Below are positions 25,677 to 34,732 of a stretch of DNA of 64,000 bases, piece after piece. This DNA is from Mycolicibacterium komossense (GTDB taxonomy: Bacteria > Actinomycetota > Actinomycetes > Mycobacteriales > Mycobacteriaceae), in contig NZ_JACKTY010000049.1 of assembly GCF_025822605.1 (NCBI RefSeq), forward strand, positions 310,001-374,000. The letters are read 5' to 3'. How positions within the stretch are numbered: position 1 is the first letter of the stretch; each line of letters opens with the position of its first letter. The translations under genes were made by a program, and so were the position numbers. Under the pieces are notes generated by a model. It was not told where the DNA came from. It searched no databases and was given only the letters and a program-made list of their open reading frames with translations.

Positions 25677-26546
25677 TCAACCCAGCGTCAGCGCCGCTGC
25701 TACCACGATCGCCCATACGAGCATCGTCAGGCCGGTGTCGCGCAACACCGGGATGAGTAAGGGCCCGCCGAGACCACGTCGCACCGGGGCCGCGGCCCGC
25801 ACGGCCAGCGGGGTGGCGACCAGACCTGCCAAGCACCAGGGCGTCGCCAAGGACAGCGTCAGCGTGAGCGCCAGAGCGACCGCCAGCAGCCCGATGAACA
25901 GCCGCCGCGTGCGAGCGTCGCCGAGTCTGACGGCCAGCGTGATCTTGCCGGAATCTGTATCGGTGGGGATATCGCGCAGATTGTTGGCCACCAGCACCGC
26001 CGACGACAGGCAGCCCATCACGATCGCCGTCGCGAGCCCCACCCAGTCCACCCGTAACGCCTGCGTGTACTGCGTGCCGAGCACCGCGACGAGACCGAAG
26101 AAGACGAAGACCGCGATTTCGCCGAACCCCTGATAGCCGTAGGGGTTTGAGCCGCCGGTGTACAGCCAGGCGCCGGCGATACACGCGACGCCCACCACGA
26201 TCAGCCAGGGATTGCTGAACAGCGCCAGCGCCAGGCCGGCGACCGCGCCGATCGCCAGGCTGATGATCGCGGCGGTCAGCACCGCGCGCGGGCTGGCGAC
26301 TCTGGAACCGACCAGTCGCAGCGGGCCGGCCCGGACGTCGTCGGTGCCGCGGATCCCGTCGGAGTAGTCGTTGGCGTAATTCACCCCGATGATCAACGCG
26401 ACCGCGACGACCAGCGCCAATACACCGCGCCACCACACCGCGCCGTCCAGCCATGCTGCCGCTCCGGTGCCGGCGACGACGGGTGCCACCGCGTTGGGCA
26501 GGGTGCGCGGACGTGCCCCCTCGATCCACTGCGCGACAGTTGCCAT
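25677..26546 (-). CDS. menA: 1,4-dihydroxy-2-naphthoate polyprenyltransferase
   Basis: 289-aa integral membrane UbiA-family prenyltransferase. It joins a polyprenyl chain to DHNA to make demethylmenaquinone. The first Asp-rich Mg-diphosphate site is NYANDYSDGIRGTD (near residue 57); the second is in NLRDIPTDTDSGK. About eight hydrophobic helices. Start at ATG 26546 (MATVAQWIEGARPRTLPNA). Acts with menE, menB and menC elsewhere in this window. Confidence 0.95.
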   Translation of the reverse strand: MATVAQWIEGARPRTLPNAVAPVVAGTGAAAWLDGAVWWRGVLALVVAVALIIGVNYANDYSDGIRGTDDVRAGPLRLVGSRVASPRAVLTAAIISLAIGAVAGLALALFSNPWLIVVGVACIAGAWLYTGGSNPYGYQGFGEIAVFVFFGLVAVLGTQYTQALRVDWVGLATAIVMGCLSSAVLVANNLRDIPTDTDSGKITLAVRLGDARTRRLFIGLLAVALALTLTLSLATPWCLAGLVATPLAVRAAAPVRRGLGGPLLIPVLRDTGLTMLVWAIVVAAALTLG

Positions 26547-26582
26547 CAGAGAATCGTGCCATGGTCTTCACAACCGGGGTCG

Positions 26583-27239
26583 TCAGCCGCCGAGGTTCAC
26601 CAGTCCGGCGACCAGGTTGATCGTGATGGCCAGGATGATCGCTCCGAGCAGAAATGAGAGCATCGCCTGGCTCAGCGCGGTCGCGCGGATGGCGCGGGTC
26701 TTCAGATTGGTGTCGGAAACCTGGTAGGTCATCCCGATGGTGAACGCCAGATACGCGAAGTCGACGTAGTTCGGTTCCTCGTCCTGATTGAAATCGACAC
26801 CGCCGCTGTCGTCGGTGTAGTACAACCGGGCATAGCGCAACGCGTAGATGGTGTGCACCGAGAACCAGGACGCCGTGACGCTGAGAACCCCGACCGTGGC
26901 CGCCCAGACGTTGCCGCCCTTGGCGGATTCGGCGGCCAGGAGATATCCCACCCCGGCGAGGCTGCCGATCGCGGCCAGCAACACCACCACCTGCGAGACG
27001 CGCCGGGTGGCGTCCTCCTCATGGGCTTTGGTGGCGTGATATTTGGCTTGCGCATCGTCCATCGGGCCGACCAGCCGCCAGGTCCATGCGAGATAGACGC
27101 CGGCCGTCGCGATCCAGCCCGCCGCCGGCGCGTAGGGCCAACCCGCTGTCGTCGCCACCACCGCGACTGCGACGACCCCGACGGCCAGCGCGACGGTGAG
27201 ACGCACGGCAGCGGGGGCGCCCGGACCGAAGACCTTCAC
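26583..27239 (-). CDS. DUF1345-family membrane protein
   Basis: 218 aa with five hydrophobic segments. The motif SVHTIYALRYARLYYTDD and the acidic EPNYVDFAYLAFTIGMTYQVSD are the conserved core of DUF1345. It lies directly upstream of menA on the same strand with a 36-base gap. No enzymatic motif; function unknown. Confidence 0.8.
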   Translation of the reverse strand: MKVFGPGAPAAVRLTVALAVGVVAVAVVATTAGWPYAPAAGWIATAGVYLAWTWRLVGPMDDAQAKYHATKAHEEDATRRVSQVVVLLAAIGSLAGVGYLLAAESAKGGNVWAATVGVLSVTASWFSVHTIYALRYARLYYTDDSGGVDFNQDEEPNYVDFAYLAFTIGMTYQVSDTNLKTRAIRATALSQAMLSFLLGAIILAITINLVAGLVNLGG

Positions 27240-27573
27240 GCAAACGAGTAAACACTGCCAACCTGGGATTGGCCGCCAGCGTTCGGGCGGCGTGGCCGAT
27301 CGGGTCGGATCCGCTGTGCGGGATGTGAATTATTCTGCGCGGATGGGCATCTCGGGTTCACCGGCCAGGGCGACCGCTCGCCCGTCGGTCCGGCTTACTG
27401 AAATGCAATGTGGCCCAGCCGGAATCGTCGCCACGTGAGGATCCCGTCGGCCGGCACGGTGACGGGGCGCATGCCCGCCGAGCCCGCGGCGGGCCGACGC
27501 GGGTCGATGTCATGGCAATGACACGATTCGTCCCGCTCCGCGGCGGTTCGGGGGGATACCGCAGAATGGTCTG
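27240..27573. other. 334-bp intergenic region before mtnP
   Basis: Divergent region between the DUF1345 gene and the phosphorylase. It contains an AT-rich patch (GAATTATTCT near 27327), a possible 31-codon reading frame (27343-27438) without a good ribosome site, and a GC-rich inverted stretch (GTCGGCC near 27449, GGGCCGAC near 27492). I see no convincing gene. Confidence 0.5.
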
Positions 27574-28350
27574 ATGCTCGGAGTCATCGGTGGCAGTGGT
27601 TTCTACTCGTTCTTCGGATCCGACGCCCGCAGTGTCAGCCTGGACACCCCTTACGGCGCGCCCAGCGCGGCGATCACGGTCGGCAAAGTGGGCGCCCATG
27701 AGGTGGCGTTCCTGCCCAGGCACGGACTCAACCACACCTACTCCCCGCATACCGTGCCGTACCGGGCGAACATGTGGGCGTTGCGGGCGCTGGGCGTGCG
27801 GCGCATCTTCGGGCCGTGCGCCGTCGGCAGTCTGACGCCCGAGCTGGGGCCTGGCGCGATGGTGGTGCCCGATCAATTGGTGGACCGCACCAGTGGCCGG
27901 GCGGCCACGTACTTCGACAACGGCGGTATCCACGTCGGGTTCGCCGATCCCTACTGTCCCGAACTGCGCGCGACGGCGACCGGCCTGCCCGGGGTGGTCG
28001 ACGGTGGCACCATGGTGGTCATCGAGGGGCCGCGCTTTTCCACCAGGGCAGAGAGTCGCTGGTACGCGAGCGCCGGGTTCACCCTGATCAACATGACCGG
28101 CTATCCAGAGTCTGTGCTCGCCCGTGAACTTGAGATGTGTTATGCCGCAATTGCTTTGGTTACCGATCTGGATGCCGGTATTGAATCGGGGACTGGTGTG
28201 ACAGCCGTCGACGTGTTCGCCGAATTCGAGAAGAACCTGGTGCCGTTCAAGCAGCTGGTCCTGGAGGCGCTGGACAACACCCCCAGCGAGCGCACCTGCA
28301 CGCACTGCCTGCCGCACGCCGGGGTCACGCTGCCGATCGACCTGCCGTGA
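27574..28350 (+). CDS. mtnP: S-methyl-5'-thioadenosine phosphorylase
   Basis: 258 aa, PNP/MTAP family. It cleaves methylthioadenosine with phosphate to adenine and methylthioribose-1-phosphate, in methionine salvage. Phosphate-binding GGSGFYSF, FLPRHGLNHTYSPHTVPYRAN, the GPCAVGSLTPELGPGAMVVPDQ core and the substrate segment INMTGYPESVLARELEMCYA are visible. Counterpart of Rv0535. Start ATG 27574. It overlaps the epimerase gene by four bases. Confidence 0.92.
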   Translation: MLGVIGGSGFYSFFGSDARSVSLDTPYGAPSAAITVGKVGAHEVAFLPRHGLNHTYSPHTVPYRANMWALRALGVRRIFGPCAVGSLTPELGPGAMVVPDQLVDRTSGRAATYFDNGGIHVGFADPYCPELRATATGLPGVVDGGTMVVIEGPRFSTRAESRWYASAGFTLINMTGYPESVLARELEMCYAAIALVTDLDAGIESGTGVTAVDVFAEFEKNLVPFKQLVLEALDNTPSERTCTHCLPHAGVTLPIDLP

Positions 28351-29381
28351 GAGTCCTGGTCACCGGTGCCGCCGGTTTCATCGGTGCCAGGATCGGCGTG
28401 GCCCTGCTGGCGCGCGGCCACGAGGTGGTCGGGATCGACGCCATGCTCGATGCCGCGCACGGGGCCGGGGCGGAACTGCCTGCCGGGGTGCGGTGGGTCG
28501 ATGTGCGCGATGCCGATCGCCTGGCGCCGCTGCTCTCGGGGATCGACGTGGTGTGCCACCAGGCGGCGATGGTCGGCGCCGGGGTGAACGCGGCCGACGC
28601 TCCGGCCTACGGCAGTCACAACGACTACGGGACCACGGTGTTGCTGGCGGGCATGTATGCCGCCGGCGTCCGGCGGCTGGTGCTGGCATCGTCGATGGTG
28701 GTCTACGGCCAGGGCGGATTCGATTGTCCGGTGCACGGATCCGTCGAGCCACAGCCGCGGCGCACGGAGGATCTCGATGCCGGGGTTTTCGAGCATCGCT
28801 GCCCGGTCGGCGGCGAAGAGGTCACGTGGCGTCTGGTGGGCGAGGATGCGCCGCTGCGGCCGCGCAGCCTGTACGCGGCCAGCAAGACCGCCCAGGAGCA
28901 TTACGCGCTGGCGTGGAGTGAGGCCACCGGCGGTTCCGTTGTGGCACTGCGCTACCACAACGTCTACGGCCCTGGCATGCCGCGGGACACGCCGTACTCC
29001 GGTGTCGCGGCGATCTTCCGCTCGGCGATCGAAAGGGGTGAGGCGCCAAAGGTTTACGAAGACGGCGGGCAGATGCGTGACTTCGTGCACGTCGACGACA
29101 TCGCCGCCGCGAATGTCGCCGCGATCGAGGCCGCGGACATGACCGGGTTCCATGCCGCCAACGTCTGCTCCGGTCGGCCGGTCTCGATCCTGGACGTGGC
29201 CACCATGGTGTGCGATGCGCGTGGCGGACTACCGCCGCAGGTCACCGGCCAGTATCGCAGCGGCGATGTCCGGCACATCGTCGCCGACCCGGCCCTGGCC
29301 GCTGACCTGCTGGGTTTCCGGGCCGCGATCGGCCCGGCGGACGGTCTGCGGGAATTCGCATTCGCCCCGCTGCGGACCTGA
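28347..29381 (+). CDS. NAD-dependent nucleotide-sugar epimerase/dehydratase
   Basis: 344-aa extended short-chain dehydrogenase. The NAD motif TGAAGFIGARIG is at residue 6, and the catalytic Tyr-Lys is in LYAASKTAQE (residue 174 region). The ending with HIVADPALAADLLGF is typical. Position of Rv0536 (galE3). The sugar substrate cannot be deduced; UDP-hexose epimerase or related. GTG start overlaps mtnP. Confidence 0.88.
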   Translation: MRVLVTGAAGFIGARIGVALLARGHEVVGIDAMLDAAHGAGAELPAGVRWVDVRDADRLAPLLSGIDVVCHQAAMVGAGVNAADAPAYGSHNDYGTTVLLAGMYAAGVRRLVLASSMVVYGQGGFDCPVHGSVEPQPRRTEDLDAGVFEHRCPVGGEEVTWRLVGEDAPLRPRSLYAASKTAQEHYALAWSEATGGSVVALRYHNVYGPGMPRDTPYSGVAAIFRSAIERGEAPKVYEDGGQMRDFVHVDDIAAANVAAIEAADMTGFHAANVCSGRPVSILDVATMVCDARGGLPPQVTGQYRSGDVRHIVADPALAADLLGFRAAIGPADGLREFAFAPLRT

Positions 29382-29391
29382 CTCTTTTGTT

Positions 29392-29407
29392 CTTGACACC
29401 CGTCAAG
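29392..29407. promoter_or_regulatory. Palindromic operator before nitronate monooxygenase
   Basis: Perfect 6-base arms CTTGAC-ACCC-GTCAAG, ending 14 bases before the GTG start at 29421. The left arm holds a TTGACA -35-like box and the site is followed by TAATACT. Candidate TetR-type operator; no regulator is encoded next to it. Confidence 0.45.
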
Positions 29408-29420
29408 TAATACTGGTCGG

Positions 29421-30539
29421 GTGAAAACCCCGATCTGTGATCAGTACGGCATCGACTTCCCGCTTTTCGCCTTCAGCCACTGCCGCGACGTCGTCGCCGC
29501 AGTCACCAACGCGGGCGGGATGGGAGTGTTCGGCGGTGTCGCCTTCACCCCCGACCAGCTCGAACAGGAACTGGCCTGGATCGACAGCCAGGTGCACGGT
29601 AAACCGTACGGTGTCGACATCATCGTTCCGGCCAAATACGAAGGCAAGGGCGAAAAGCTGTCCAAGGCGGCACTGGCCGAGCGCGTCCCGGCCGAATACC
29701 GGGAGTTCGTCGCCGAGCTGTTGGCCGCCCACGATATCGAGCCCGACGCGCGGGGCCCTCTGGGCGCGCCGGCGCTGTCCGGCGACGGCGCGCAGAAGCT
29801 GCTCGACGTCGCACTGAAGCATCCGATTGCCTTGATGGCCAACGCACTCGGGGTTCCGCCGGATTACATGATCGAGGAAGGCCGCGAACGCGGGATTCCG
29901 GTCGCGGCGCTGGTCGGTGCCCGCGAGCATGCCGTCAAACAGGTGGCCGCGGGCGTGGATCTGATCGTCGCCCAGGGCACCGAGGCGGGTGGGCACTGCG
30001 GCGAGGTGTCGACGCTGGTGCTGGTGCCGGAGGTGTTGGAGGCCATCGATGGTGCCGTCCCCGTCCTGGCGGCGGGCGGCATCGTCACCGGCAGGCAGAT
30101 GGCGGCGTGCGTCGCGATGGGTGCCGCCGGTGCCTGGACTGGCTCGGTGTGGTTGACGACGGAGGAGGCCGAGACCGCGCCGTACACCGTGCAGAAGATG
30201 CTGGCAGCCACTTCCCGCGACACCGTCCGTTCCGCCGGCCGCACGGGAAAGCCGTCGCGACAACTGGTTTCGGACTGGACCGATGCGTGGTTGCCGCATC
30301 AGGGCGGTCAACCGCCGCTGCCGTTGCCGCTGCAGGGGATGATCAGTGAGCCGGCGCTGCGCCGGATCGACAAGCTCGCCGCGACCGGTCACGCCGGTGC
30401 GCAGAAGTTGGCCACCTACTGGGTGGGGCAGGGCGTGGGCCTGATGAACAAGGTCAAGCCGGCTCGCGAGGTGGTACTGGAGTTCATCGAGGACTACGTT
30501 GCCGCGGCCGAACGCCTGGGCGGGTCACTGCTTGACTAG
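29421..30539 (+). CDS. Nitronate monooxygenase (FMN-dependent, NPD family)
   Basis: 372-aa FMN TIM-barrel enzyme that oxidises alkyl nitronates such as propionate-3-nitronate. The N-terminus has LFAFSHCRDVVAAVTNAGGMG, and the FMN phosphate region has IVAQGTEAGGHCGEVSTLVLVP followed by AAGGIVTGRQMAACVAMGA. GTG start at 29421, just after the palindrome at 29392. Its end overlaps the convergent FUSC gene by 56 bases. Confidence 0.88.
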   Translation: MKTPICDQYGIDFPLFAFSHCRDVVAAVTNAGGMGVFGGVAFTPDQLEQELAWIDSQVHGKPYGVDIIVPAKYEGKGEKLSKAALAERVPAEYREFVAELLAAHDIEPDARGPLGAPALSGDGAQKLLDVALKHPIALMANALGVPPDYMIEEGRERGIPVAALVGAREHAVKQVAAGVDLIVAQGTEAGGHCGEVSTLVLVPEVLEAIDGAVPVLAAGGIVTGRQMAACVAMGAAGAWTGSVWLTTEEAETAPYTVQKMLAATSRDTVRSAGRTGKPSRQLVSDWTDAWLPHQGGQPPLPLPLQGMISEPALRRIDKLAATGHAGAQKLATYWVGQGVGLMNKVKPAREVVLEFIEDYVAAAERLGGSLLD

Positions 30540-32199
30540 CCGCCCGCAACCCGGCCGCTTCGGCCTGGATGCCGGAGATGTCGATGCCGGCGGTGGGGCG
30601 CCCGTCGCCGTCCCTATCCATCGCCCAGCAGTCCGCGATGACGCGGTAGGCGAGGTGCTCGGTTCCGGCCACCAGGTCCCACTGCGGCTCCGCCGATTTG
30701 CGTTGTCCCGCTGAGCCGCCCGTCGCGGCGTCGTAGGCGTCGACCATGGCGATGGTCGCCAGCTGCAGGTCTCGGCGTGCCATCCGGGCGGGCAGGTCTG
30801 CGGCGTCGCCGCGGGCCAGATGAGTCGCCGCCACTGCGGCGGCGTCGAGCGTGCGGGTGATCGCGTCGGTGAGGCGGTTGGCCTCCTGGTGCCGCACGGC
30901 GAGCAGGTACACCGCGATCGCCACCGCGCAGCCGATCGCGGTGTCGACGCCACGGGTCAGTAGCACTTCGCCGATGTTCACCCGGTGCGCACCCGAGCTG
31001 ATGGTCAGCGCCGTTGCGGTGATGAAGACGACGGCCAGGGTGTACTTGCGAACGACCAGCAGCTCGATGGTGAACTGCAGCAGCGCGACGACCAGCACCA
31101 GCCACATCCCCTGCGGGTGCAGCACCATGATCAGCCCCGCCAGCCCCAGCCCGATCCAGGTGCCGAGCAGCCGTTCGGTGCCGCGCTGGACGGTACGGAT
31201 CCTGTCGGCGCCCTGATGCAGCACCAGCACCGCGGCGGCCATTGCCCAGTAGGCGCGCCCGATGCCGAGCACCGCCGCCACCGTGCCGGCGATCGGCACC
31301 GCGATTGCGATCCGCAGCATCACATACCGGATCTGGGACCCCGGGGTGACGGCCGCGCGCAGCAGTTCCTTGGCGGGGGGCCGGCCCAGCGGGATCCGGT
31401 CGATATCGCGGGTGGCGACGGCTTCCGGCGGCAGCTCCAGCGCGCCCAGCCGGCGGGCCTGGTCTGCGGCATCCGGGGTCTGCGGCTGGTGTTTCGCTGC
31501 GTTGGTGATGGCCTCGGCGAACAGCACGTGCAGCGCATGGTTGGCGGCTCGCAGTCGGTTCAGTTCGCTGGCCGGCGGCGGGTTGACCGGCTGGTAGTTC
31601 ACCAGTACCTGCCACGTGTCGTGCAGGGCGGCGGCGGCGTGGTGGCGGGCCGCTCCCATCGCCGGGGTGCCCACCGACTCGATGAACTGGGCGACGGCGG
31701 TACCCGAGGCGGCCACCGCGGTCCGTTCCGGCCGGCGGAATCCCCGCACGATGACAACCATCTGCAGCAGCCAGGCGACCACTCCGCCGGCGAGGACGAG
31801 CAGGCCGATCTGCCATGGGGGCAGGCCCGAGGCGGACACCCCGATCCCGGCCGCGCAGGCGACGACGAACATGTAGGCGCCGGGGGGCCCGACCGACAAT
31901 GCGTTGCAGAGCCATACCGCGGCCACTGACACGATGGTGACCGTCAGCACACCCGCCCAGGCGATCGGCGCGGCCCAGACGCCGACCGTGACCGCTGCGG
32001 CCAGCGCGACGGCGATGACCGCCAGCTGCGCTGCCCGGTTGAGGTAGGGCCGGCTGTTGCCGTAGCGAGACGTGAACGTGCCGATGGTGCCGATCAGCCC
32101 GGCGCCCACATTGCCCGCCGCCAGACCGGCGGCGACCATGATCCCCGAGCCGAGGCCCGCCCTGAGCCCGAACGGCCAACGGTGTTGCACTGGCGGCAT
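30484..32199 (-). CDS. FUSC-family (aromatic acid exporter-like) membrane protein
   Basis: 571 aa. Two six-helix membrane halves with a cytoplasmic domain between (about residues 155-275) repeat the layout of FUSC/YccS/AaeB proteins. The second half begins with RYVMLRIAIAVPIAGTVAAVLGI and contains QRGTERLLGTWIGLGLAGL, a FUSC core motif. Start chosen at ATG 32199 (MPPVQHRWPFGLRAG). The C-terminal 18 codons overlap the nitronate monooxygenase gene on the other strand. Efflux substrate unknown. Confidence 0.82.
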   Translation of the reverse strand: MPPVQHRWPFGLRAGLGSGIMVAAGLAAGNVGAGLIGTIGTFTSRYGNSRPYLNRAAQLAVIAVALAAAVTVGVWAAPIAWAGVLTVTIVSVAAVWLCNALSVGPPGAYMFVVACAAGIGVSASGLPPWQIGLLVLAGGVVAWLLQMVVIVRGFRRPERTAVAASGTAVAQFIESVGTPAMGAARHHAAAALHDTWQVLVNYQPVNPPPASELNRLRAANHALHVLFAEAITNAAKHQPQTPDAADQARRLGALELPPEAVATRDIDRIPLGRPPAKELLRAAVTPGSQIRYVMLRIAIAVPIAGTVAAVLGIGRAYWAMAAAVLVLHQGADRIRTVQRGTERLLGTWIGLGLAGLIMVLHPQGMWLVLVVALLQFTIELLVVRKYTLAVVFITATALTISSGAHRVNIGEVLLTRGVDTAIGCAVAIAVYLLAVRHQEANRLTDAITRTLDAAAVAATHLARGDAADLPARMARRDLQLATIAMVDAYDAATGGSAGQRKSAEPQWDLVAGTEHLAYRVIADCWAMDRDGDGRPTAGIDISGIQAEAAGLRAASQAVTRPGVRPRQRSPR

Positions 32200-32219
32200 G
32201 AGCCACCCTATTTTCTTCT

Positions 32220-32281
32220 CGCGAGCAGACGCAAAGTTCCAGCAAAACATCGAAAAAGCGGGCAGCTTCCGTCTGCTCGCG
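32220..32281. repeat. 60-bp palindromic repeat, copy 2
   Basis: Arms CGCGAGCAGACG (32220-32231) and CGTCTGCTCGCG (32270-32281), 12 perfect pairs around a 38-base loop. It fills the gap between the kinase stop and the FUSC start, both minus strand, and matches the copy in resB at 44 of 60 aligned bases. It could act as a transcript hairpin. Confidence 0.85.
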
Positions 32282-32288
32282 GGCCGGA

Positions 32289-33314
32289 TCAGCCCCGTAA
32301 ATCCCAGATGGCTTCGCGCAGCCAGGACCCGTCCTGCAGGTAGCGCTGGGCCAGCTCGGCGGTTCCGGCGGCAAAGCTGCCTGCGACGGAGATCGCCTGC
32401 CCCGCGTCATAATGGGTCCCGATCCACGCCGAGAGCATGATGCGGCGCAACATCACCATCGTCGGGATCAACTCGAGGTGTTCCTCAGGCAGCTCCCGGA
32501 CCTGCAGATACCCCCGCAGCCAGTCGGCGATGATCTGTTCGGCCGCCGGGGTGTCCTCGATGAACGACACCACCGCGCCGACATCGGTCAAATACCAGGA
32601 CCATCCGGAATCGTCGAAATCGATGACAGTCAGCGGGGACCCGGGAGAGTCGGGGTCGACCATCAGGTTCGCCATCCGCAGGTCGGCATGCACCAGCCCG
32701 AAACGATCTGGGCCGCTACCGAATTCGGTGAGCCGGCGATCGATCTCCTCGGCCGCCTTGGTGATCGCCGTCGCGCCGTCCTCGGTCAGGCCGGGGGCGT
32801 CTCGCCAGTCGCCCCAGCGGGCCTGGGGACGCAGCATCGTGTCGAGATCCCAGCGAAACCGGGTGAAATACTCCGGAGCCGCCCAGCTCTGGACATGTTC
32901 GTGCATCATCGCCGTCAGCCGGCCGAGTTCGTCGAAGCCGACCGCGTGTGGGGCCTCCTCGGCGGTGCACCCCGGCACGAACGTCACCGCATCGACGTGG
33001 ACCGTCGTTCCGTCCGCTGTCGCGGTGACCACCTCACTGCCGTCCGAAGCTGGGATCAAATGCGGTGTCACCACCTGTGTTTCGCTGCGCAGCGCGGACA
33101 TCCAGGCCAGCTCGGAGCGGATCGCGTCCAACGAGTGATAGCCGGACCGGTGCACCCGCAGCACCATCGGGTCTTCTTGATCGTCCGAGCCCTCCACGAG
33201 GTAGGTGGCGTTCTCCGAGAGGCTGAGCAGCCGCACTCCGGTGCCGGGGTCACGCCCGTACGCCGGTAGCGCGGCGCGGGCGAGTGACTCGTGGTTGGGC
33301 GGAACACCTGACAT
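32289..33314 (-). CDS. APH-family kinase (hydroxylysine/ethanolamine kinase-like)
   Basis: 341 aa, aminoglycoside phosphotransferase/choline-kinase fold. The catalytic loop GLVHADLRMANLMV and metal motif VIDFDDSGWSWYLTDVG are present. The GHL-type N-lobe (NATYLVEGSDDQEDPMVLRVHR) resembles homoserine kinase II. Its divergent neighbour is a class-III aminotransferase; the same two families form hydroxylysine kinase/phospholyase and ethanolamine-phosphate lyase pairs. ATG start at 33314. Small-molecule kinase rather than antibiotic resistance is more likely. Confidence 0.82.
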   Translation of the reverse strand: MSGVPPNHESLARAALPAYGRDPGTGVRLLSLSENATYLVEGSDDQEDPMVLRVHRSGYHSLDAIRSELAWMSALRSETQVVTPHLIPASDGSEVVTATADGTTVHVDAVTFVPGCTAEEAPHAVGFDELGRLTAMMHEHVQSWAAPEYFTRFRWDLDTMLRPQARWGDWRDAPGLTEDGATAITKAAEEIDRRLTEFGSGPDRFGLVHADLRMANLMVDPDSPGSPLTVIDFDDSGWSWYLTDVGAVVSFIEDTPAAEQIIADWLRGYLQVRELPEEHLELIPTMVMLRRIMLSAWIGTHYDAGQAISVAGSFAAGTAELAQRYLQDGSWLREAIWDLRG

Positions 33315-33380
33315 GTGCCCAGTCTGGACCAGGACGCCTGACACGGCAGGGCGAGGCGATCGGTGGCATCGTTGTCGGCG

Positions 33381-34700
33381 ATGACGTTCTCGAACATTAT
33401 GGACTCGAACAGTTACCAGGGTGACTCCTCCCAGGCCGGAGTAGGGCCGCTTATCGCGGCGCGCGCCCGCATGCTCGGCCCGGCCAGCCGTCTGTTCTAT
33501 GACCGGCCCGTGCACCTGGTCCGCGGTCAGGGCAGCCACCTGTTCGATGCCGACGGGGCCAGCTTCCTCGACGCGTACAACAATGTCGCCAGCGTCGGGC
33601 ACGGCCACCCGCATGTGGTTGATGCGGTGTCACAGCAGCTCGCGACGCTGAACACGCACACTCGCTATCTGCACGGCGGAATCCTGGACTATTCCGAGCG
33701 GCTGCTCGCTTCGATGCCCGCTGAGATCGACCAGGTGATGTACGCCTGCACCGGCTCGGAAGCCAACGACCTGGCCTTGCGGGTCGCCGAAATGTACACC
33801 GGTGCAAGCGGAGTCATCGTCACCGCGGATGCCTATCACGGCAACACGACGGCGGTGACCGCCATCTCGCCCGCTCTCGGTGCGGCGACGACGCTGGGCA
33901 AGAACGTGCGGACGGTGCCGGCTCCGGACAGCTACCGGATCCCACGGGCGGAGCTGGCCGCCCGGTTCGCCGCCGACGTCGCCGGTGCCGTCGATGACCT
34001 GCGGGGCGCCGGATTCGGGGTGAGCGCGCTGGTCGCCGACACCATCTTCAGCTCCGACGGGATCTACCCCGATCCGTCGGTGCTGAAGCCCGCGGTCGAC
34101 GTCGTGCGGGCCGCCGGGGGAGTGTTCATCGCCGACGAGGTTCAGCCCGGTTTCGCCAGAACCGGAGAGTCGATGTGGGGCTTCACCCGCCATCACGTGA
34201 TCCCGGAACTCATCACGATGGGTAAGCCGATGGGCAACGGGTTACCGGTCGCGGCGATGGCGGCGCGCTCGGATGTGCTGAAGCCGTTCGCGGTCGGGGT
34301 GCCGTACTTCAACACCTTCGCCGGTAATGCGGTGTCGATGGCCGCCGCCGCGGCGGTGCTGGACGTGATCGAGGGCGAGCGGCTGCTGCTCAACGCGGCC
34401 AGTGTCGGCGCCGCCCTACGCCGGGATCTGGCGCACGTCGCCGCCGGGCACCCGCGGATCGGCGATATCCGCGGGGCTGGGCTCTATATCGGCGTCGAGG
34501 TGGTCGCCGACCCGGATACCAAGACTCCGGACCGGGCCGGTGCCCGTTGGCTGGTGAACGCGCTGCGCGAACGGCGGGTGCTGCTCTCGGTCTGCGGGGC
34601 TGCCGGGCACGTACTGAAAATCCGCCCGCCGCTGGTGTTTTCGCGCTCCGATGTGGACTGGTTCTGCACCGAGTTCGCCGCCGTCCTGGGCGACTTCTAG
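33381..34700 (+). CDS. Class-III PLP aminotransferase/phospholyase
   Basis: About 439 aa, AGXT2-like. Motifs: DADGASFLDAYNNVASVGHGHP, CTGSEANDLALRVAEMYTG, GVFIADEVQPGFARTGE (Asp to PLP ring N) and the PLP lysine in LITMGKPMGNGLPVAA. The NNVASVGHGHP segment is characteristic of the AGXT2L phospholyase group. Starts possible at 33363 (GTG), 33381 (ATG) or 33399 (ATG); none has a strong ribosome site, so the N-terminus is uncertain. Divergent from the APH kinase. Confidence 0.85.
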   Translation: MTFSNIMDSNSYQGDSSQAGVGPLIAARARMLGPASRLFYDRPVHLVRGQGSHLFDADGASFLDAYNNVASVGHGHPHVVDAVSQQLATLNTHTRYLHGGILDYSERLLASMPAEIDQVMYACTGSEANDLALRVAEMYTGASGVIVTADAYHGNTTAVTAISPALGAATTLGKNVRTVPAPDSYRIPRAELAARFAADVAGAVDDLRGAGFGVSALVADTIFSSDGIYPDPSVLKPAVDVVRAAGGVFIADEVQPGFARTGESMWGFTRHHVIPELITMGKPMGNGLPVAAMAARSDVLKPFAVGVPYFNTFAGNAVSMAAAAAVLDVIEGERLLLNAASVGAALRRDLAHVAAGHPRIGDIRGAGLYIGVEVVADPDTKTPDRAGARWLVNALRERRVLLSVCGAAGHVLKIRPPLVFSRSDVDWFCTEFAAVLGDF

Positions 34701-34732
34701 CCGCCGCGGCCGACTACGGGACGTTGGGGGAG

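Noticed and set aside
27343..27438. 31-codon frame before mtnP
   Set aside because: No ribosome site, low-complexity, and not next to a coupled start.
32215..32285. Insertion-sequence ends or transposon remnant
   Set aside because: No transposase in the window, no target duplication; a short palindromic repeat is a simpler account.
30614..32410. 598-aa minus-strand frame over the FUSC gene
   Set aside because: Arg/Gly-rich alternative frame; the other minus frame has membrane helices and the FUSC motif.
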